Positions 46,236 through 58,954 of a stretch of 64,000 nt of DNA are shown one piece after another. A program made the position numbers and the translations under genes. The notes under the pieces were generated by a model. It was given only the letters and a program-made list of their open reading frames with translations. It made no database searches and was not told where the DNA came from. The stretch comes from Thalassia testudinum. Lineage: Eukaryota > Streptophyta > Magnoliopsida > Alismatales > Hydrocharitaceae. The stretch covers positions 11,328,001 to 11,392,000 of the forward strand of contig JAZHRO010000063.1 in the NCBI GenBank assembly GCA_037157565.1, given 5' to 3'. The first letter of the stretch is position 1. Each line of letters opens with the position of its first letter.

Positions 46236-46442
46236 ATGCCAAAACAAATTCATGAGATCAAAGACTTTCTCCTTACTGCAAGGAGAAAAGATTCACGTTT
46301 ATTTAAGATCAAGAGGACTAACAGTGTTGTAAAATTCAAGGTCCATTGCTCCAAGTATCTCTACACTCTATGGTTGGACTCTAAGAAGGCATACATATTG
46401 AAGAAATCTCTTCCTCTAGGCTTGAGTGTCCACGATCTATGA
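46236..46442 (+). CDS. RPL38: 60S ribosomal protein L38 (eL38) copy, probably a retrocopy
   Basis: 68 codons, full-length and without interruption; the family is 69-70 residues. The N-terminus [19 protein letters not shown] is the invariant eL38 start, followed by [22 protein letters not shown] and the C-terminal [10 protein letters not shown]. Differences from the highly conserved consensus are numerous: SRLF for ARSV, VHC for [11 protein letters not shown] replacing CVFDxEKAD with a one-residue deletion, PLGLSVHDL for PPGLSVQDL. Such changes are unusual for a protein that binds 28S rRNA in the large subunit. The frame has no intron, and an A10 run lies 182 bp after the stop (46624-46633). 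I infer a processed retrocopy under relaxed constraint that still keeps its frame. A functional divergent paralogue is the alternative. Confidence 0.8.
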   Translation: MPKQIHEIKDFLLTARRKDSRLFKIKRTNSVVKFKVHCSKYLYTLWLDSKKAYILKKSLPLGLSVHDL

Positions 46443-46623
46443 AGTGCAATGCTTGGTTTCTGGTAATATGGATATATTGCAGGTGCGTGTTGGCTTAGGG
46501 ATGGTGTTTTAGGCCATAGACAAGCGGTTTTTCAGCCTAATTTGTTTGTATTGAATTGCATTGAGGAATTTTTAGACATTTCATTTCATTAGAATGATAT
46601 ATACATCAATGACTTGAATTGTG

Positions 46624-46633
46624 AAAAAAAAAA
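46624..46633 (+). other. A10 tract, possible retrocopy poly(A) remnant
   Basis: Ten A residues 182 bp beyond the RPL38 stop codon. No target-site duplication was identified. Confidence 0.35.
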
Positions 46634-46639
46634 GTTTCT

Positions 46640-49023
46640 TATTCTCTATGTTGAGCACTTGAACTATTCCATCACCTAAAAGGAATTGATTTTTAAAGAA
46701 GTTCCAAATATGAACCCACCTATTTGATGTATTGTTCCATTTGGGCAACTGGCATAATTGGGAGGAAGCAAGATCATTTTATGAACTTATAGTCTTTTAA
46801 CTATTTCACATGCTATTTCTTTTTGTCTTGCTCATAATGCACTAGGAAATGAAAGGACAAGTTCCCTTTAATACTTGGTTGGAAGTTCTTATTAATGAGA
46901 TTACCTTGGTTTAACTAATATAATCCTTTGTATGATAGTGTGTTGCCCTAGATATTTGAGATTTACTATGCATTTAGTTACTTTAACCATTAAAGGTTTC
47001 TGCTTTGGTGTTTCTCTACCTAGAGTACTTTTGGTTCATCAAATTTTGAAAGTACATGGTGAGTAAAGTTGGGTCTTAGATGGAGGTGGAGAAGATATGA
47101 TGCATGTAACTATTTAAAGAAAGATGCAGTGGAATTAATCAAGAGAATATCATGGATGTCTTTAGCCTTTTGAGCACTTGAACTGTTACTCTAACATCCT
47201 TTTTCGAAGTTAGAATTAGATCACATGTTCATAAATTAGACAAAGATATAAGAATACAATCTTAAAGGAGAATGTATGCGGTAAGACATAAATAACTTAA
47301 GTTCCATGGTTTAGCATCTCTGTATCTATTGTGTCTACAATTTAAAAATATTCTTGCACCATCTTTGGATCTCTCTAGATATATTTGTCTATGTGCATAC
47401 CTATATTTGTGAGTATGTGTATCTTCAAACCTACTCATATAATTAGAAAGGTCAGGGACAAGTGAATAATTGCGAGGTTATTATTTATGGCTGGTTGTTT
47501 TAGAGTAAGGGATCGTGTCTTGATAGCATTGAGGAATTCAAGGGAAGATGTACTTCTATTTCTAATATAGTTTAAATTTTATTTATTTTTAAAGCAATAG
47601 TTACTAGGATTGAATTGAACCACACTTTCGATTTTGCTCTTTTTAGTCTATATGATAATAGCTACTTTATGCAAAAGTAAGAATTGTAGGCTCAAGTAAT
47701 AAATGTATGATGTCAATGATATTTATTTTGTTGTAATACTGAGGTATGGGTGGGTTTCTTCCCAACTCTGTGAACTTATGATATATATTTAATATGTTTT
47801 TTTCTTCTTTTCCTTTCCCTTCATCATTTTTTTGGCTTTGTGCATGGTGTAGTTGGCTAGTGCGGTGGCAGTTGAGGTCATAAGAGGGTCAAAGACCCCA
47901 TTCCATCCTGGTAACGAGATATGGATGAGATAAACAATTCTTTTTCTTCTATTCTTTTGGTGATCAGTAATGTATTTTGTGTGATTTTTTGGTTCCTAAG
48001 CTATAAATGTTGAGTAGCTACGTTGTTAGTTTATGCACTTCTATTGCTTTATTTATTGAAGATTATACTGCCATGTCAAAGGAAGAACTTTCAAATTTAA
48101 AAAATAATTATTTTTGTGGGGAAAATATTCCGTTGAGGAAAGGAATGAGTTTCTCATCCAATTTAGTGATCATATTGAAAATGCAATATGAATGCCTTGG
48201 GTAATTTTGCTAACAAATGGATTTTGAGCAGGTACGCATCAGTGGCATTTCTTGGCAAAAGTTGGTTTACAACCTATTAACCTAGAAGCATGTTATTACT
48301 CACATGTTTGAAATTTGGGGGACATCCATCATGCATGTAGATCAATAGTTGACGGGATCCCTTTTCATGCTAACATGTCTATATTTTTTTCCTTGTCAAA
48401 TTTGTTAGTTATCTGAACATGCTTTATGAAGTGGTTCCTAGTTTGATGCATCATTTTATGCATGCCTTACACAAGATAACTAAGTTATAGGATAAAACAT
48501 GTTTTTTCATTATGATAGATTTCATTGGTTACTTCAAATTAGGTTTGTAAAAATGTCTGGTGTCCTAAAATTTTGGTTTTCTTAAACTTTGCATTTTCCT
48601 ATTGTATATCTCAACTTCATTTTCTAAAGAAGCATCTTTCTTAAAAATGTGTAATAGTGTGTCTTCCCCATTCACATATTTAGAAAAATGAAATAAGAAA
48701 CTAATACCAAACCAATTGGCCATCATAACCTTACTACCCATCTTGAACCTTAAAGTACAGCACCGTCAGCAATGATCATAGGTACAAGGACAAAAATCTA
48801 ACATTGCTTTTTTTCTTAAACAAGTATAGATATAGACACATACACAACATATATACACAAACATATATATATTTATGCATGTTTAAATATCTATATCTAA
48901 TGTTATTGAATATAAATATATACAATGTATAGGGTTACTGGCCTTTCCTTGCTTTCCAAAGGGAGAGGTTGACATGTCTTATTTAACTTGCTGGGGTTGC
49001 ATCCAACTTGGTCCTTAGGGGAT
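46640..49023. other. Non-coding DNA
   Basis: AT-rich with short TA/CA microsatellites (about 48830-48900). No coding or transposon domain recognised. Confidence 0.5.
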
Positions 49024-51680
49024 TGATGATAACATCATCATCAACCATAACTAGCTTTAATTAATTAGAATCAATTGACAACTACTCTTACATAATTGTC
49101 AGAGAGTCATAATTCACTGAATATCCTTTTTGAGAAGAGTGCATTAAATCAAGGTCAAATCTACAGTTTTAATAGCATATCATAAATGCAGAATAATCAT
49201 GGGATTTTCCAGGGGTTCAATGAAAGTCAAATGAGCATTAATGACTAACAAGAGGGTTCATACAGACAGAAATAGGTTTTTGTGCACTTCGAGAGTCAAA
49301 ACAGTACCTGAATCGCTAATTTTAGACTGCTAAATAATAGAGGTTATGGTTAGGATAAATTCCATCTAAACATTCTAAAAATCATAGAAAAATATTTCAT
49401 AAGGTTTGGTATCCTTGATTTGACCATTGGAATCCATTTTAACCTAAAATAGAGTCTCAGATAGAAAGTTGCCCTAATTTAGGTTTCTACATAAATTACC
49501 TAATCAAGCTTGGTCAAAACTAAAATCTGACATTACCATTAGATTCCTTGGGTCCAAATTAGGTTTGTACAAAAATTTGGGCCAAATCAAATATCATCTT
49601 GACCTAATTTGCATTTTAGTCCAGTCTGACTCTCTTTCTCTTTCAATCCGCTCCTCAACTTTTGAAATAATTACAAATACCCCCCTAACTTTGTCATCAC
49701 CTTTACCAAGAGGCTCCTTCCATTATTGCCGTATGAACCCATCAAGCACTAACCTTCCATTTGGGATTTCTCCCTGATTTCAAGCCCAAACCCTTCCAAA
49801 ATTGGAAGGGAGACTCCTAAAGAGATTCCCTTCAATTTGAACCCAATCTTGATGTCCAAATCATACCCTAGAGTTCATGTGAACTCTTGGAAATCGCCAA
49901 GTCCCAATCCATGATCTTTAAAGCTTTCAAGCTTGTTTCCAAGCTTGGAAGCTCGTCTAATGCCCTATAAAAAGACTTTGATTGCAAACCTCACCTACTT
50001 AGCTTGGTTTTGGACGAGATTCCACCCTCTTCTCCTCTCTTTGGCCAAACTCTCCCAAGCTCCGATGAGCTTCTCCGTCCTCCTTGGTCGCTAGCTGCCA
50101 CAGACTATAGTCGGTCGGTTCTTCTTGCTTAAGCTCCTCCGCACCTTGCGATACCAGCAGGCACCCTATTCCTCCATCTTCCTTGCCGTTCTCTCCCATC
50201 GGAGTATTCACTTCAATGGCGTCAGCCATACCATAACCGGCGCCATCCTAGCCCTTTCGACTGATAGTTTAGGTTAGTTTGGTTCCTTCCTCCCTTCAAT
50301 CCCTCAATTCAACCCACGACACCACCGTTCACCCTCCATCTTCTCCATGTCCGACCGCCCTCCAACGAGGCTTCCACGATGCTCCACTGCACCAAATGCC
50401 TTCCCAACACTTCCTACACCTCCACCTGACCACACGAGCAAAGTCCCTTAAGAAATTGAAGGGATTGCTGCGCCAACCATTCCACCGATCACCACACCTT
50501 CGCAACATCATCTCCGACCTTTGCAGACCTCCACGTGCATGTTCACACCATGAAACTATCACCACCACCTTCACCATGCTTTAGCGAAGCTCCTGAAGTG
50601 TTTTAATGTGGCCTTGAGGCCGTTCCTGTGATTTCAGGTGTTTGCAGCTCTCCGTCACCGCCACCATCATCTCCAGCCGTGTTCTTCAAGCTCCAGCCGC
50701 ATTCTTCATCAAATCCTCTCCCAGGTCCTGCGGCTTGGTTCCAGGTCCACGCCCAAGTCCTCAATCAAAGGCTCCAGCTGTGAGCTTGCCCCAATTAGAT
50801 GAAGTTTCACCTCTGCTGTAGATGCACGAAGAAGCAGTAAGGATAGTCCCACATTGGGCATGGAAGAATGTGCAGCTACGCTTAAATTGATTTTGTACTT
50901 TCAGCTTATCGCCCAGCACATGAGGGGTCGGGTCCCTCATTACCCATATCACCCGCTAACTCGACCTATTATGCACACCTCGGTCATCACCCACGTTGGT
51001 GACCCTGGTCCATGCTATCGACCAGAATACCCGGATCTGACTATATGGTTACGCTAGGTCTGAGAGAGAAGAAAGAAGGGAAATTGTGAGAGAGCGGGGG
51101 AGGGTTTTGCTCTCTTGGTCTTGTGTGTGCGGCCAACACTTAGTCACTGAGGGAGTCCCTTGTGTGATGTGAAGGGAAGAAGAGGCTTTGAAGAGAAAAA
51201 GAAGAGAAGGGAAGCTGAAGAGAAGAAGAAAAGGCTTAAAAGCCTTGCACCTGTGCTTACTAATGAACACTTAAGCCGTCTGATAGCTTATCTTTGTCGT
51301 CTGATCACTGTAGCATTGAGAGCAATGTGCATTTATTTGAGTTAATTGATGATTGAGATGTATGGTTACTAATCAAAATAATTGGTGATTTAAATCATCA
51401 TTATTTTGCTTTTTTTGTCTCATGATCCTTTAAACTACAATTACTCCTCATTGAATATATTTCTACAGGTTATTATTCATTGAATATCTATCTAAATGCT
51501 CAATTAATTGTGCTCATTTATTCTGAATGCGATTAATGTTGTGAATTCCACATTTGCTCTTTACGTTCGACCTCGGACTCCATTGTAGATTCTAAGTTAT
51601 AAATTTTATTTATTTTCGAGCGATTTTGACTTGCTACGATGATTACATACTTTAAAACATTGATCTTACCCATAAATAGG
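49024..51680 (+). repeat. L3: long Athila-type LTR, plus orientation (3' end approximate)
   Basis: Starts TGATGAT, loop AAC, ATCATCA, then CATAACTAGC. This closely matches the start of A's LTR (TGATGAG, AAC, CTCATCA, ..CCATAACTAGC). TATA at 49965-49973. The terminal region has a TTCGACCTCGGACTCC block like the end of L2 (TTCGACTCGGGACTC). The exact 3' end is unclear: GGGAT precedes the start (49019-49023) and also occurs at 51679-51683, but the base before it is not CA. No internal retroelement sequence is evident on either side, so it may be a solo LTR. Confidence 0.6.
49965..49973 (+). promoter_or_regulatory. TATA box of L3
   Basis: CTATAAAAAG about 940 bp from the LTR start, a distance similar to that in the A LTR. 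Confidence 0.55.
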
Positions 51681-51689
51681 GATTCCTAT

Positions 51690-54449
51690 GTGATTAGATG
51701 TTAAGGGGAATGTTGGATAGGATTTTTGGAATCTATGCTTTTCTTGCCCCTTGATCCCTTCATTGACTTCATCTGAGTCGTTAAACTTGGGTGATTCTTA
51801 GGTTGTGTTTCCTTTTAGGCTTGGATAATCGAGGATCCTTTCTTTGATTTTCCTTTTATTGGATCCTATCAACTACTCTAGAAAATCTAGCCTTGTTAGC
51901 GACCATGACTTGCTTCTTTCTTTGTTACATGATCTCCACTTGTAGAATTGTAGTAGATCCACTATCTTCTAGGGCTACTTTACTTGAGGTGTTAGAAAAA
52001 GTTTTTAAATGTGGAAGTGGCTTTAACCTCCTTTCTTGCTTTATAAGGGTGTTAATGTTTTTTCTATTTACTTGAAACAAGTGTCAACTTGTGGTGTCAA
52101 GGGGGAGAAAGGCCAAAATAAGGGTTTAATACCACATAATACCCAAGTTTTGCATCCAAAATAAAGGTTTTCAAAGTCCTAGGTTAACATCCTATGTAAA
52201 CTAGTTTTTAGGGAACTGGCATACCTTTCATTAGTTAACATCCAAGACATCCATGCAACATTTGAGTGGCTACTTCTCCTAAACACAATTACTTTTCTAG
52301 GTTCATTCTTCAGGCATCAAAATATAAGATAAATAATTGTGTTTATATGTAAAATGACTAACCATAGTCCTTTTCAAAAAAAAAAAAGAAGGCTAACCAT
52401 AGCCTTGCATAACTAATCAAATGGTCCCATAACAGGTTGATATAAGAGTTTACAAATTGTACTTCCATTTCTATGCACGTCGTCAAACCCCAATACTTTT
52501 GCTTGAAAAAAACATTAAGATCCACATATTTCGTTTTTTTAAAAAGAAAGAAATGTTAGATGGCCTATTTAAGGATGTCGAGGGCAAACTTTTGTTGTGA
52601 CATTATTAATTTATCTTTGTTATGTCAACCTCACACTAGCAAACAAGATTGGTACAATGATTAGCACCTTTCTATAGGCATAAGCTTTGATGAGTGTTCA
52701 CACCTAACGGCTACGTTGATCGCATTTAGTCCAAACTCAACAGGTTGTAAAAAGAAGAAAAGAGCCCAAGATGGTTGTAAATAGAAAAGAATCTCACATA
52801 GATTAGAAATGAATCACAAGAACATATATTTTATTTTATAAGTAGATCACATGTCTTGTTAAAAACAAATTCATCATAGTATTTTAACACAGTTCACTAT
52901 TGGAAGACAAGGAAAGAAGGATTTTCTCTAGAGGGTTGACTTTTCTAAGGCCAACAATTCCCTCTCATCATTCCCTCATCATTCCCTCTTGTCATTCATC
53001 CCCTCTTGTCATTCCCATGTTTTTCTTGATTTTTCCCCTTATTTTAGATTTTTTCACTACAACATTCACAAAGGGATTGCTAAGTTCTTCTCTCACTTCA
53101 TGCTGCGAATCACTTCATTTGCAAGAATTCCCATGTCCAACTATAACTTGTGCTCAAATCTTGGATTGCACACCCTTTTAGCAAATAATTGTAGAAATGA
53201 ATTCAACTATGACAATGAATACAACTATAGCTTAGAACTCAAATAGTGTTCAAAAACACTACAAAGAAAGAGAACGCAAAGAGATGGACAAAGTAGAGTT
53301 AATTTTTTGGATTCTTTTTTCCCTTTCCAAGTGAAATTTGAGTTGTCAGCTCTAAATTCCACCTTGTGGGATGTGTCTACACTCTTCATCCTCAAGGACA
53401 TTTATTACTTGTAATGCTTTTTTTTCTAAATGGCATACTTAGGCTAGTGAAATCCATATAAATCGAAGGCCATAATCCACAAGAGGCCAAATCTCAAATT
53501 TTGGTCCATCATGGTAAGTTTACAAACACCTTTCAACTAGAAGAAGATGATTCCTTCATTTCAGAAGCAATTAATAAGAAGTCAGCCCATATTGGCATGC
53601 TCATATATATTTCCAAAACATCCATACTCTAATATTAACAATCACCACAACATTGGGTTGGACTATGTGAGACATTCTTAGTTGTGGCTCCCCTCAACTT
53701 TGGGAGGATTTTTGCTTCTACTATTACAAATGTGGATAGGGTACATTCCTTAACATGTATATATTCATATATGGAAACCTCTCCAAGGTAAATGCATTGG
53801 AAGCCTGAATTCTCTACCATAATAGAGCATGACAACCAATCAAAGAAATACAATATCAAAGGTAAAACCTAGTGAAATGTTTCATAAATCCATCAGGGTG
53901 ATTACTTAAATTGAAAAGTCCACTTAAAGTTGCTTCTATATAGAATCATCATCATTCTTTGTATATGGGGACAATATTGTTCTTGCAGAACACCAAATTA
54001 AGGGCATCTGACACAAAATCCATTCTGTAATTAGTTTTAGAATGAACATAGATATTTTTCTCAAAAGGTAAAGGAAAAATGCCCCAAGGTAAGGGGATGG
54101 GAAATTTGAATGCTGGGGTGACAACCCATGTAGAAAGAGTAGTATTATCCAAAGGACATATGTTCTTAATGGCTACTATCCATTCACGCTAAAGTGCAAT
54201 AACAATTTCTTCTGACCTAAAAATAGCTAAGATTCACTCTCCAACTCTAGTTAGTACCTATCTGTGCTTTGATATACTTAACTCTCAATCTCAATATATA
54301 GTTAGTTCACATGTAGACCTCTTAGAAACTTTTGAATGTTGCCTTTGGGTGTGTGATATTTTATGTAGATAATGTGGTTTGGAGTGCTACCATCGATGGT
54401 TTTCAGTGGCATATTTTTAGTCCATGCTTCCAAATTGAAATAATTTAAT
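51690..54449. other. Non-coding DNA between L3 and element C
   Basis: No coding domain recognised. A purine tract AAGGGGGAGAAAGG near 52100 resembles a retroelement PPT but has no partner. An A12 run lies at about 52376-52388. Confidence 0.4.
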
Positions 54450-54783
54450 TGATAATACATTCATGTTTAGTTCTTACTTATGCAAATTTTATGTGATTTT
54501 ATAAATGCAGGTTTTTGTTGTTGAAACATGTAAAATCAATCAACTCTTAAATTTATAATTCCTAGATAGTAGAGTATTTAGGGTTATCCAAGGATACCAA
54601 ATTGTTGGTCACAAAGATGGTTCTCTCTCTCACCTCTCAAATCAACACATATATTTTTGTATTTTTTGTTTTGTTGTTTTTAGGGTTTTCAAAACAATCT
54701 GGTACTTGAAAGCGAAGATTAACTAAAGCTATGCCTATCAACTACTCCTAAGTGGCAGGAATGAAATGCTCTTTTCTAAGCTC

Positions 54784-54807
54784 ACCCTAGGAAAGTGCGC
54801 CTAGGGT
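54784..54807 (-). repeat. Conserved R-U5 hairpin of C LTR
   Basis: ACCCTAGG (54784-54791) pairs with CCTAGGGT (54800-54807), loop of 8, 334 bp from the LTR 3' end. Confidence 0.8.
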
Positions 54808-55350
54808 AATTACAAGAGAAGAGTATGCTCTACAACTATTAGAAGCAAGTAAAACACACCAGCTAGAAAATCTAAAATTGAAGGCAACAATGAAATCTTG
54901 TATTGGTAGGAAAATGTATGACAGGTAGAGGAATGCTTGTTACATGAAAATATGAAAACACTAGTTAATACAAGAAATTGGAAAGATAAAGAAGAAGAAG
55001 AAGGGATCCTCTGGTTGAAGTCTTGGATAGCCTTGCTCCAAGTTTGGATGCTGCTACACTTAAAAAGGTTTCTCCTCGACTTCTTCTTCAAGTAGTCCTC
55101 CAAACAATCCTCCAAGGTGGGCGTCAACCACCTTGCTCCTCCTCTTTCTTGGCTATCCCTCTTATGTGAAGAACTTCTCCTCCTTGGTGTGGCACAAGGG
55201 AGAGGAAGATAGAGAAAGAAGACACCAAGGGGACAGGTAAGTTGCCCCCTTGATCTTCTTCTCTTCTTCTTCTTCCTTGGCCGTGAGATGTAGGTGTTGT
55301 AGGTAGGAAAAACTAATGGAGAAGATGGCCTTAATGTGGTACTTAGGTGG

Positions 55351-55362
55351 GGTATATATAGG
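55351..55362 (-). promoter_or_regulatory. TATA box of C LTR
   Basis: Minus strand CCTATATATACC, at the position equivalent to the B LTR box. Confidence 0.55.
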
Positions 55363-55449
55363 AAAGGAGAGGGGTGTTGGCATGGATTTTGGATGTGGGG
55401 TTAAGATTGGATGGTGGGGGTAGTTAGGTGATCTAAGAGGGGAGGTATG

Positions 55450-55745
55450 TTGGTGCCAAATGAAGGGTTGGAAGGGGGGTAGTTAAGGGGAGGAACCACC
55501 CCTTGGTGAACGTCCAAGGTGGTGGTTATCCACCTTATTTTGGTGCCAATAGGGTAGGTTATAGAAGGGGGGTTAGGTGTAGGATGGTCATGGATTTAAA
55601 GGGTTTGTGTAGGGTTAAGATGGGGGGAATTTTGGAGGGAAAATGTGGCACCAACAAGGGTGGTTATGGGTAGTGTTGGCACCAAAAAGAAGGTTCCCTT
55701 TGGTGGTGGTGATGAGATGAAAAGTTATGGGTAGGTTGGTGCCAA
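55450..55745 (-). promoter_or_regulatory. TTGGYRCCAA box cluster in C LTR U3
   Basis: Perfect boxes at 55450, 55550, 55676 and 55736, with a near match (GTGGCACCAA) at about 55645. The nearest is 88 bp upstream of the TATA box in minus sense, the same distance as in B. Confidence 0.65.
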
Positions 55746-56707
55746 AAGGGATTGGGAATAGGAGAGCTTAGGTGGACTTAGGTAGTCCTATTTGGTGGAG
55801 CTAGTTGGTGGATTTTAGGGTTAGGTTGGGATGTCATGGAGGTGGACTAGCTAAGCTAAGCTAGCTTAGCTACTAGATGAATGGGAGAGAGGGAGGTAGA
55901 ATTAGGGTTTTAGAGGAGAGGAGCTGGTGGGAGCTGCAAAGAACTACACTGTAGCTAATGTCTGCTGAAGGGAGCTGAAGTGGAGCTCAGTAGCTAGATT
56001 AGCTTGCTAGTTCCTTGCTAGCAGCTAAGCCAAGATAATCTAAGCTAGCTTTCTTCTATTCTAAGCTGAGGTGAGCTGGGTCTGGTCTTCCCAAAGATTA
56101 CCTAGCTAGCTGGAGTAGCTAGCTTAATTCAAGTAGCTTAGCTCAACTAAGTTGGGCCGAGTTAAGCCTCTGGGAGGTGTACTTGAGTTGGCCTAAGTTG
56201 GTTGATGACTTCTTCAGTTGACTAGGTCTAGCTAGTTGATGGTAGTAGCTAGTCTTAGTCAGGTTGAGCTTCCAGAGAATTATTCTGAGCTGGAGGAGCT
56301 GAAATAGAGTTGGGATCAACTATGATGAGCTAGTTTGAGCTACCATCCAGCTAAGGGGAACTGAATGGAGCTGAGGCAATCTAGCTTGAGCTACCATTCA
56401 GCAGAGATGAGCTGAATGGAGATAAGGATAAGTTGATCCAGCTAGAATGAGCTGGATCCAGCTAATATCTAGCTAATAGGTGCTTCTCCTTCATCTTCTG
56501 CTTTCTTGAGTGCCAAGGTATGTGGAATCTGACTTTCTACCTATCCCTGACACTCAAATAAATAGATCAAAAATACAAATAAAATGCAAGGCATGCCTAA
56601 CTTAGGTGAATGCCTAAATGTAGCCCGAAAACCCATTTGCGGAGTTAAAACCTTAAAAGCTAGATTTATTTTTTGTTATAAGAATGATGATAAACTAGCG
56701 TTTATCA

Positions 56708-58090
56708 CGCCCCCATTCTTATCTTTTGCTAGTCTCTTAGCAAAACTATTTTCGCAAAATATATTTTTGGGAAAGACTAATTTTTTTTTTACTTTTGAGG
56801 AGAAGATCATGGGACTTTAGTTGATTAAAAAACATGAAAAGCACGGGATTTGTTAAAGATAAAACATCGAGATTCGTCTTTGGATCCAAAAGTTAGATGA
56901 ATCAAGATCAATGTATCTCTTAAAAATTCATAAGTTAACTCATTAATTCAAATGACCCGAAATTATTTTGTAGTTAGGATTTCCTTGGCTCTTGAATCCG
57001 ACTTGCAACTTGCATAATCTTTTAAGACCTTGTGTCAGTGCTTGTGAATGCTAACATTTATAAGGTCATGTTTTTGAAACTTTTTTTTGTCTCCCCCATG
57101 CTTATTCTATGCTTAATCCTACAACTGATGTGTCAGGATCATCATTTCTGTTATCAATCCTCGAGGGGGCTCTAGCACCAGCACTTCGAGATAGTATTGT
57201 CCAAGACACCACCCAGGAACTCACAACCCCAAAATGCAATGCGGTGTAAAGGGGTGCTCTAAGCGAACTCAAGCTCTTGCTCCGACGCTTTGGGTAAAGC
57301 ACCGTCCATGACACTTAAGCCGCAAAATGAGCCTTAATGCTTCATCTAAAGATATAAAATATAGATATAGAGTAGTACCAAGGCGGTAACATGTTGACAT
57401 CGTATCCTCAAAGATATAGAGTAGTACCAAGGTGGTAACATGTTGACATCGCATCCTCAAAGGAGTCATTTTCCTCCTCAGCGGTGGGAACTCAAACCAA
57501 TCATTTGCCTCGAATTTCACTAAGATTAAACAAAAGGTTTTTCTTTTTTTTTCTATATGATTTTTTAGGTGTTGGCTTTGTGTGTATTTTGACACAAGAA
57601 TCTTACAAGAGACATAATCGAAAACTAAGCCAAGTAATTTCCAGGTCACAAAAAGAGATCAAATCACCTAAATCATCACGAGTTTAGGTGGAATTTAGAG
57701 AAAGATACTTGATCTAGTCTAAGAATAGACCTAGAAATTTTAAAAATTAGACCTACATCCTAGTCCCTAGCTTGTTAAAGATTAAATCCCATTGTACCTT
57801 AAAATGAATCTTCAACTTCAGTCCCGATTTTCAAAATTTACCTCAAAAGTTTTATGATTTTTCTATTATGAAGATGCATGCAAAAGAAAATTGAATATTT
57901 TTAGATTTTGAAAATCCTAAATCGATCATCAAAATTTAAAAACACCCCCCATGCTTATGATATGCAATGTCCTCATTCATTAAGAGGGAAAAGATATCAC
58001 CTTAGTGATAAGCGGTCAGATTTAGGATGGCAAAATGTGGGAAAAGAAAGATAAAAGGAAAGCAATAAAAATGATGTGTTACCTCCCATC
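56708..58090 (-). other. 3' non-coding region of element C
   Basis: Homologous block by block to B 11716-13090. It includes the CCCCCAT..TTTGCTAGTC block, the CCTCGAGGGGGCTCTAGC...CTTCGAGATAG block (57160-57195) and CCCCCCATGC..GCAATGTCCTCATT (57945-57975). It contains a recent 49-bp tandem duplication. Confidence 0.6.
57363..57460. repeat. 49-bp tandem duplication
   Basis: 57363-57411 and 57412-57460 are the same 49 bases with two differences. B has a single copy in the equivalent place (about 12413-12462). Confidence 0.85.
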
Positions 58091-58099
58091 TAGTGTTAT

Positions 58100-58954
58100 C
58101 TTTTACACCATTCAGCCAAGCATGAAGAGATGCATGGAAGATGGATAGTCATGTAGAAAATTGGACACATGAATGTCCTCATGAAAAAGGTCTTCCTCTG
58201 GATCACCTAAGAGATGATTGGTAAAAATATAGGGATCAAAATGAGATGGAAGGATGGAAGAATGACCCGAGTTTGGCCATGGTTTTAATTCATGAAAAAT
58301 GCCATACTCAGCCGAGTCTGGTGGTAGGTCTAAGGGACAGGCAGTGGGAGAGAAGTCGATGTGATGAAGGGTGGGTGAAGTTAGTGTGGGTAGGTCGGGT
58401 CAAAAATCAGGAAGATTTGAAGAGTAAAGGTCAAACCCTAATTGATCCGAAATGTCTTTGACCACATAATCATATTCAGAATATGAATCAATAAAATATG
58501 GTTGAATGGTTGTCAAAGCAGAGCAAGAATGGATCATCATAGATTCCTCAATTACTGCTTCCATTTCATCATTAGAGTCCTCAAAAAATTCATGATCAAG
58601 GGACCTCTTGGAAGCTTTGAAAATATCTAAAGAGAGTCTGGTTACCGTAAGTTATATCCATTTTTTCAAAATGATAGTTGATATTAGCTTTTGCGGTAGT
58701 CAGAAAAGGTCTTCCAAGGATAACAAGGGAATTTTTGAGTTCCTTAGGTACCTCTATGTCAAGAACCAGAAAATCAATAGGAAATAGACAATTCTAGACT
58801 TTGACAATAATATCCTCGACAATTCCCTGCGATTTAATGGTAGATCAATCTACCAATTGTAATTAAACCTTAATAGGTTTTAATACACCAAATTGAAATT
58901 CCTTGAATAAGACTATGGGGATGAGATTTATAGAGGCACCTAAGTCAAGAAGGG
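58100..58954 (-). pseudogene. Protease-region remnant of pol-less element C
   Basis: Minus sense from 58954: LLDLGASINLIPIVLFKEF, a retropepsin-like DLGAS motif with the catalytic Asp and Ala retained; then the FLTTAKANINYHF-like block (about 58665-58710) and an acidic tail ending DLFHEDIHVSNFLHDYPSS (about 58130-58190). A stop and the 3' non-coding region follow directly. This tail matches B's DLFNEGIQLSNFLHDFPS. No RT, RNase H or integrase. Gag and everything upstream are cut off by L4 at 58955. Several stops and frame changes are present. Confidence 0.75.

Larger units (their letters stand above)
54450..56707 (-). repeat. 3' LTR of pol-less Athila-type element C
   Basis: Minus sense from TGATAAAC (56707) to GTATTATCA (54450), 2258 bp. 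The PPT (minus GAATGGGGGCG) precedes it at 56708-56718. Same block order as the B LTR: terminal hairpin, AGCT-rich tract (55850-56470), TTGGYRCCAA boxes, TATA and CCTAGG hairpin. The left boundary is inferred from homology and the TGAT/ATCA rule. Confidence 0.78.

Noticed and set aside
49019..51683. GGGAT on both sides of L3 as a target-site duplication
   Set aside because: The right copy is not preceded by a CA LTR terminus, so coincidence cannot be excluded.
53936..54152. 66-codon minus-strand frame with hydrophobic/proline pattern
   Set aside because: No recognisable domain and no supporting context. Likely chance.
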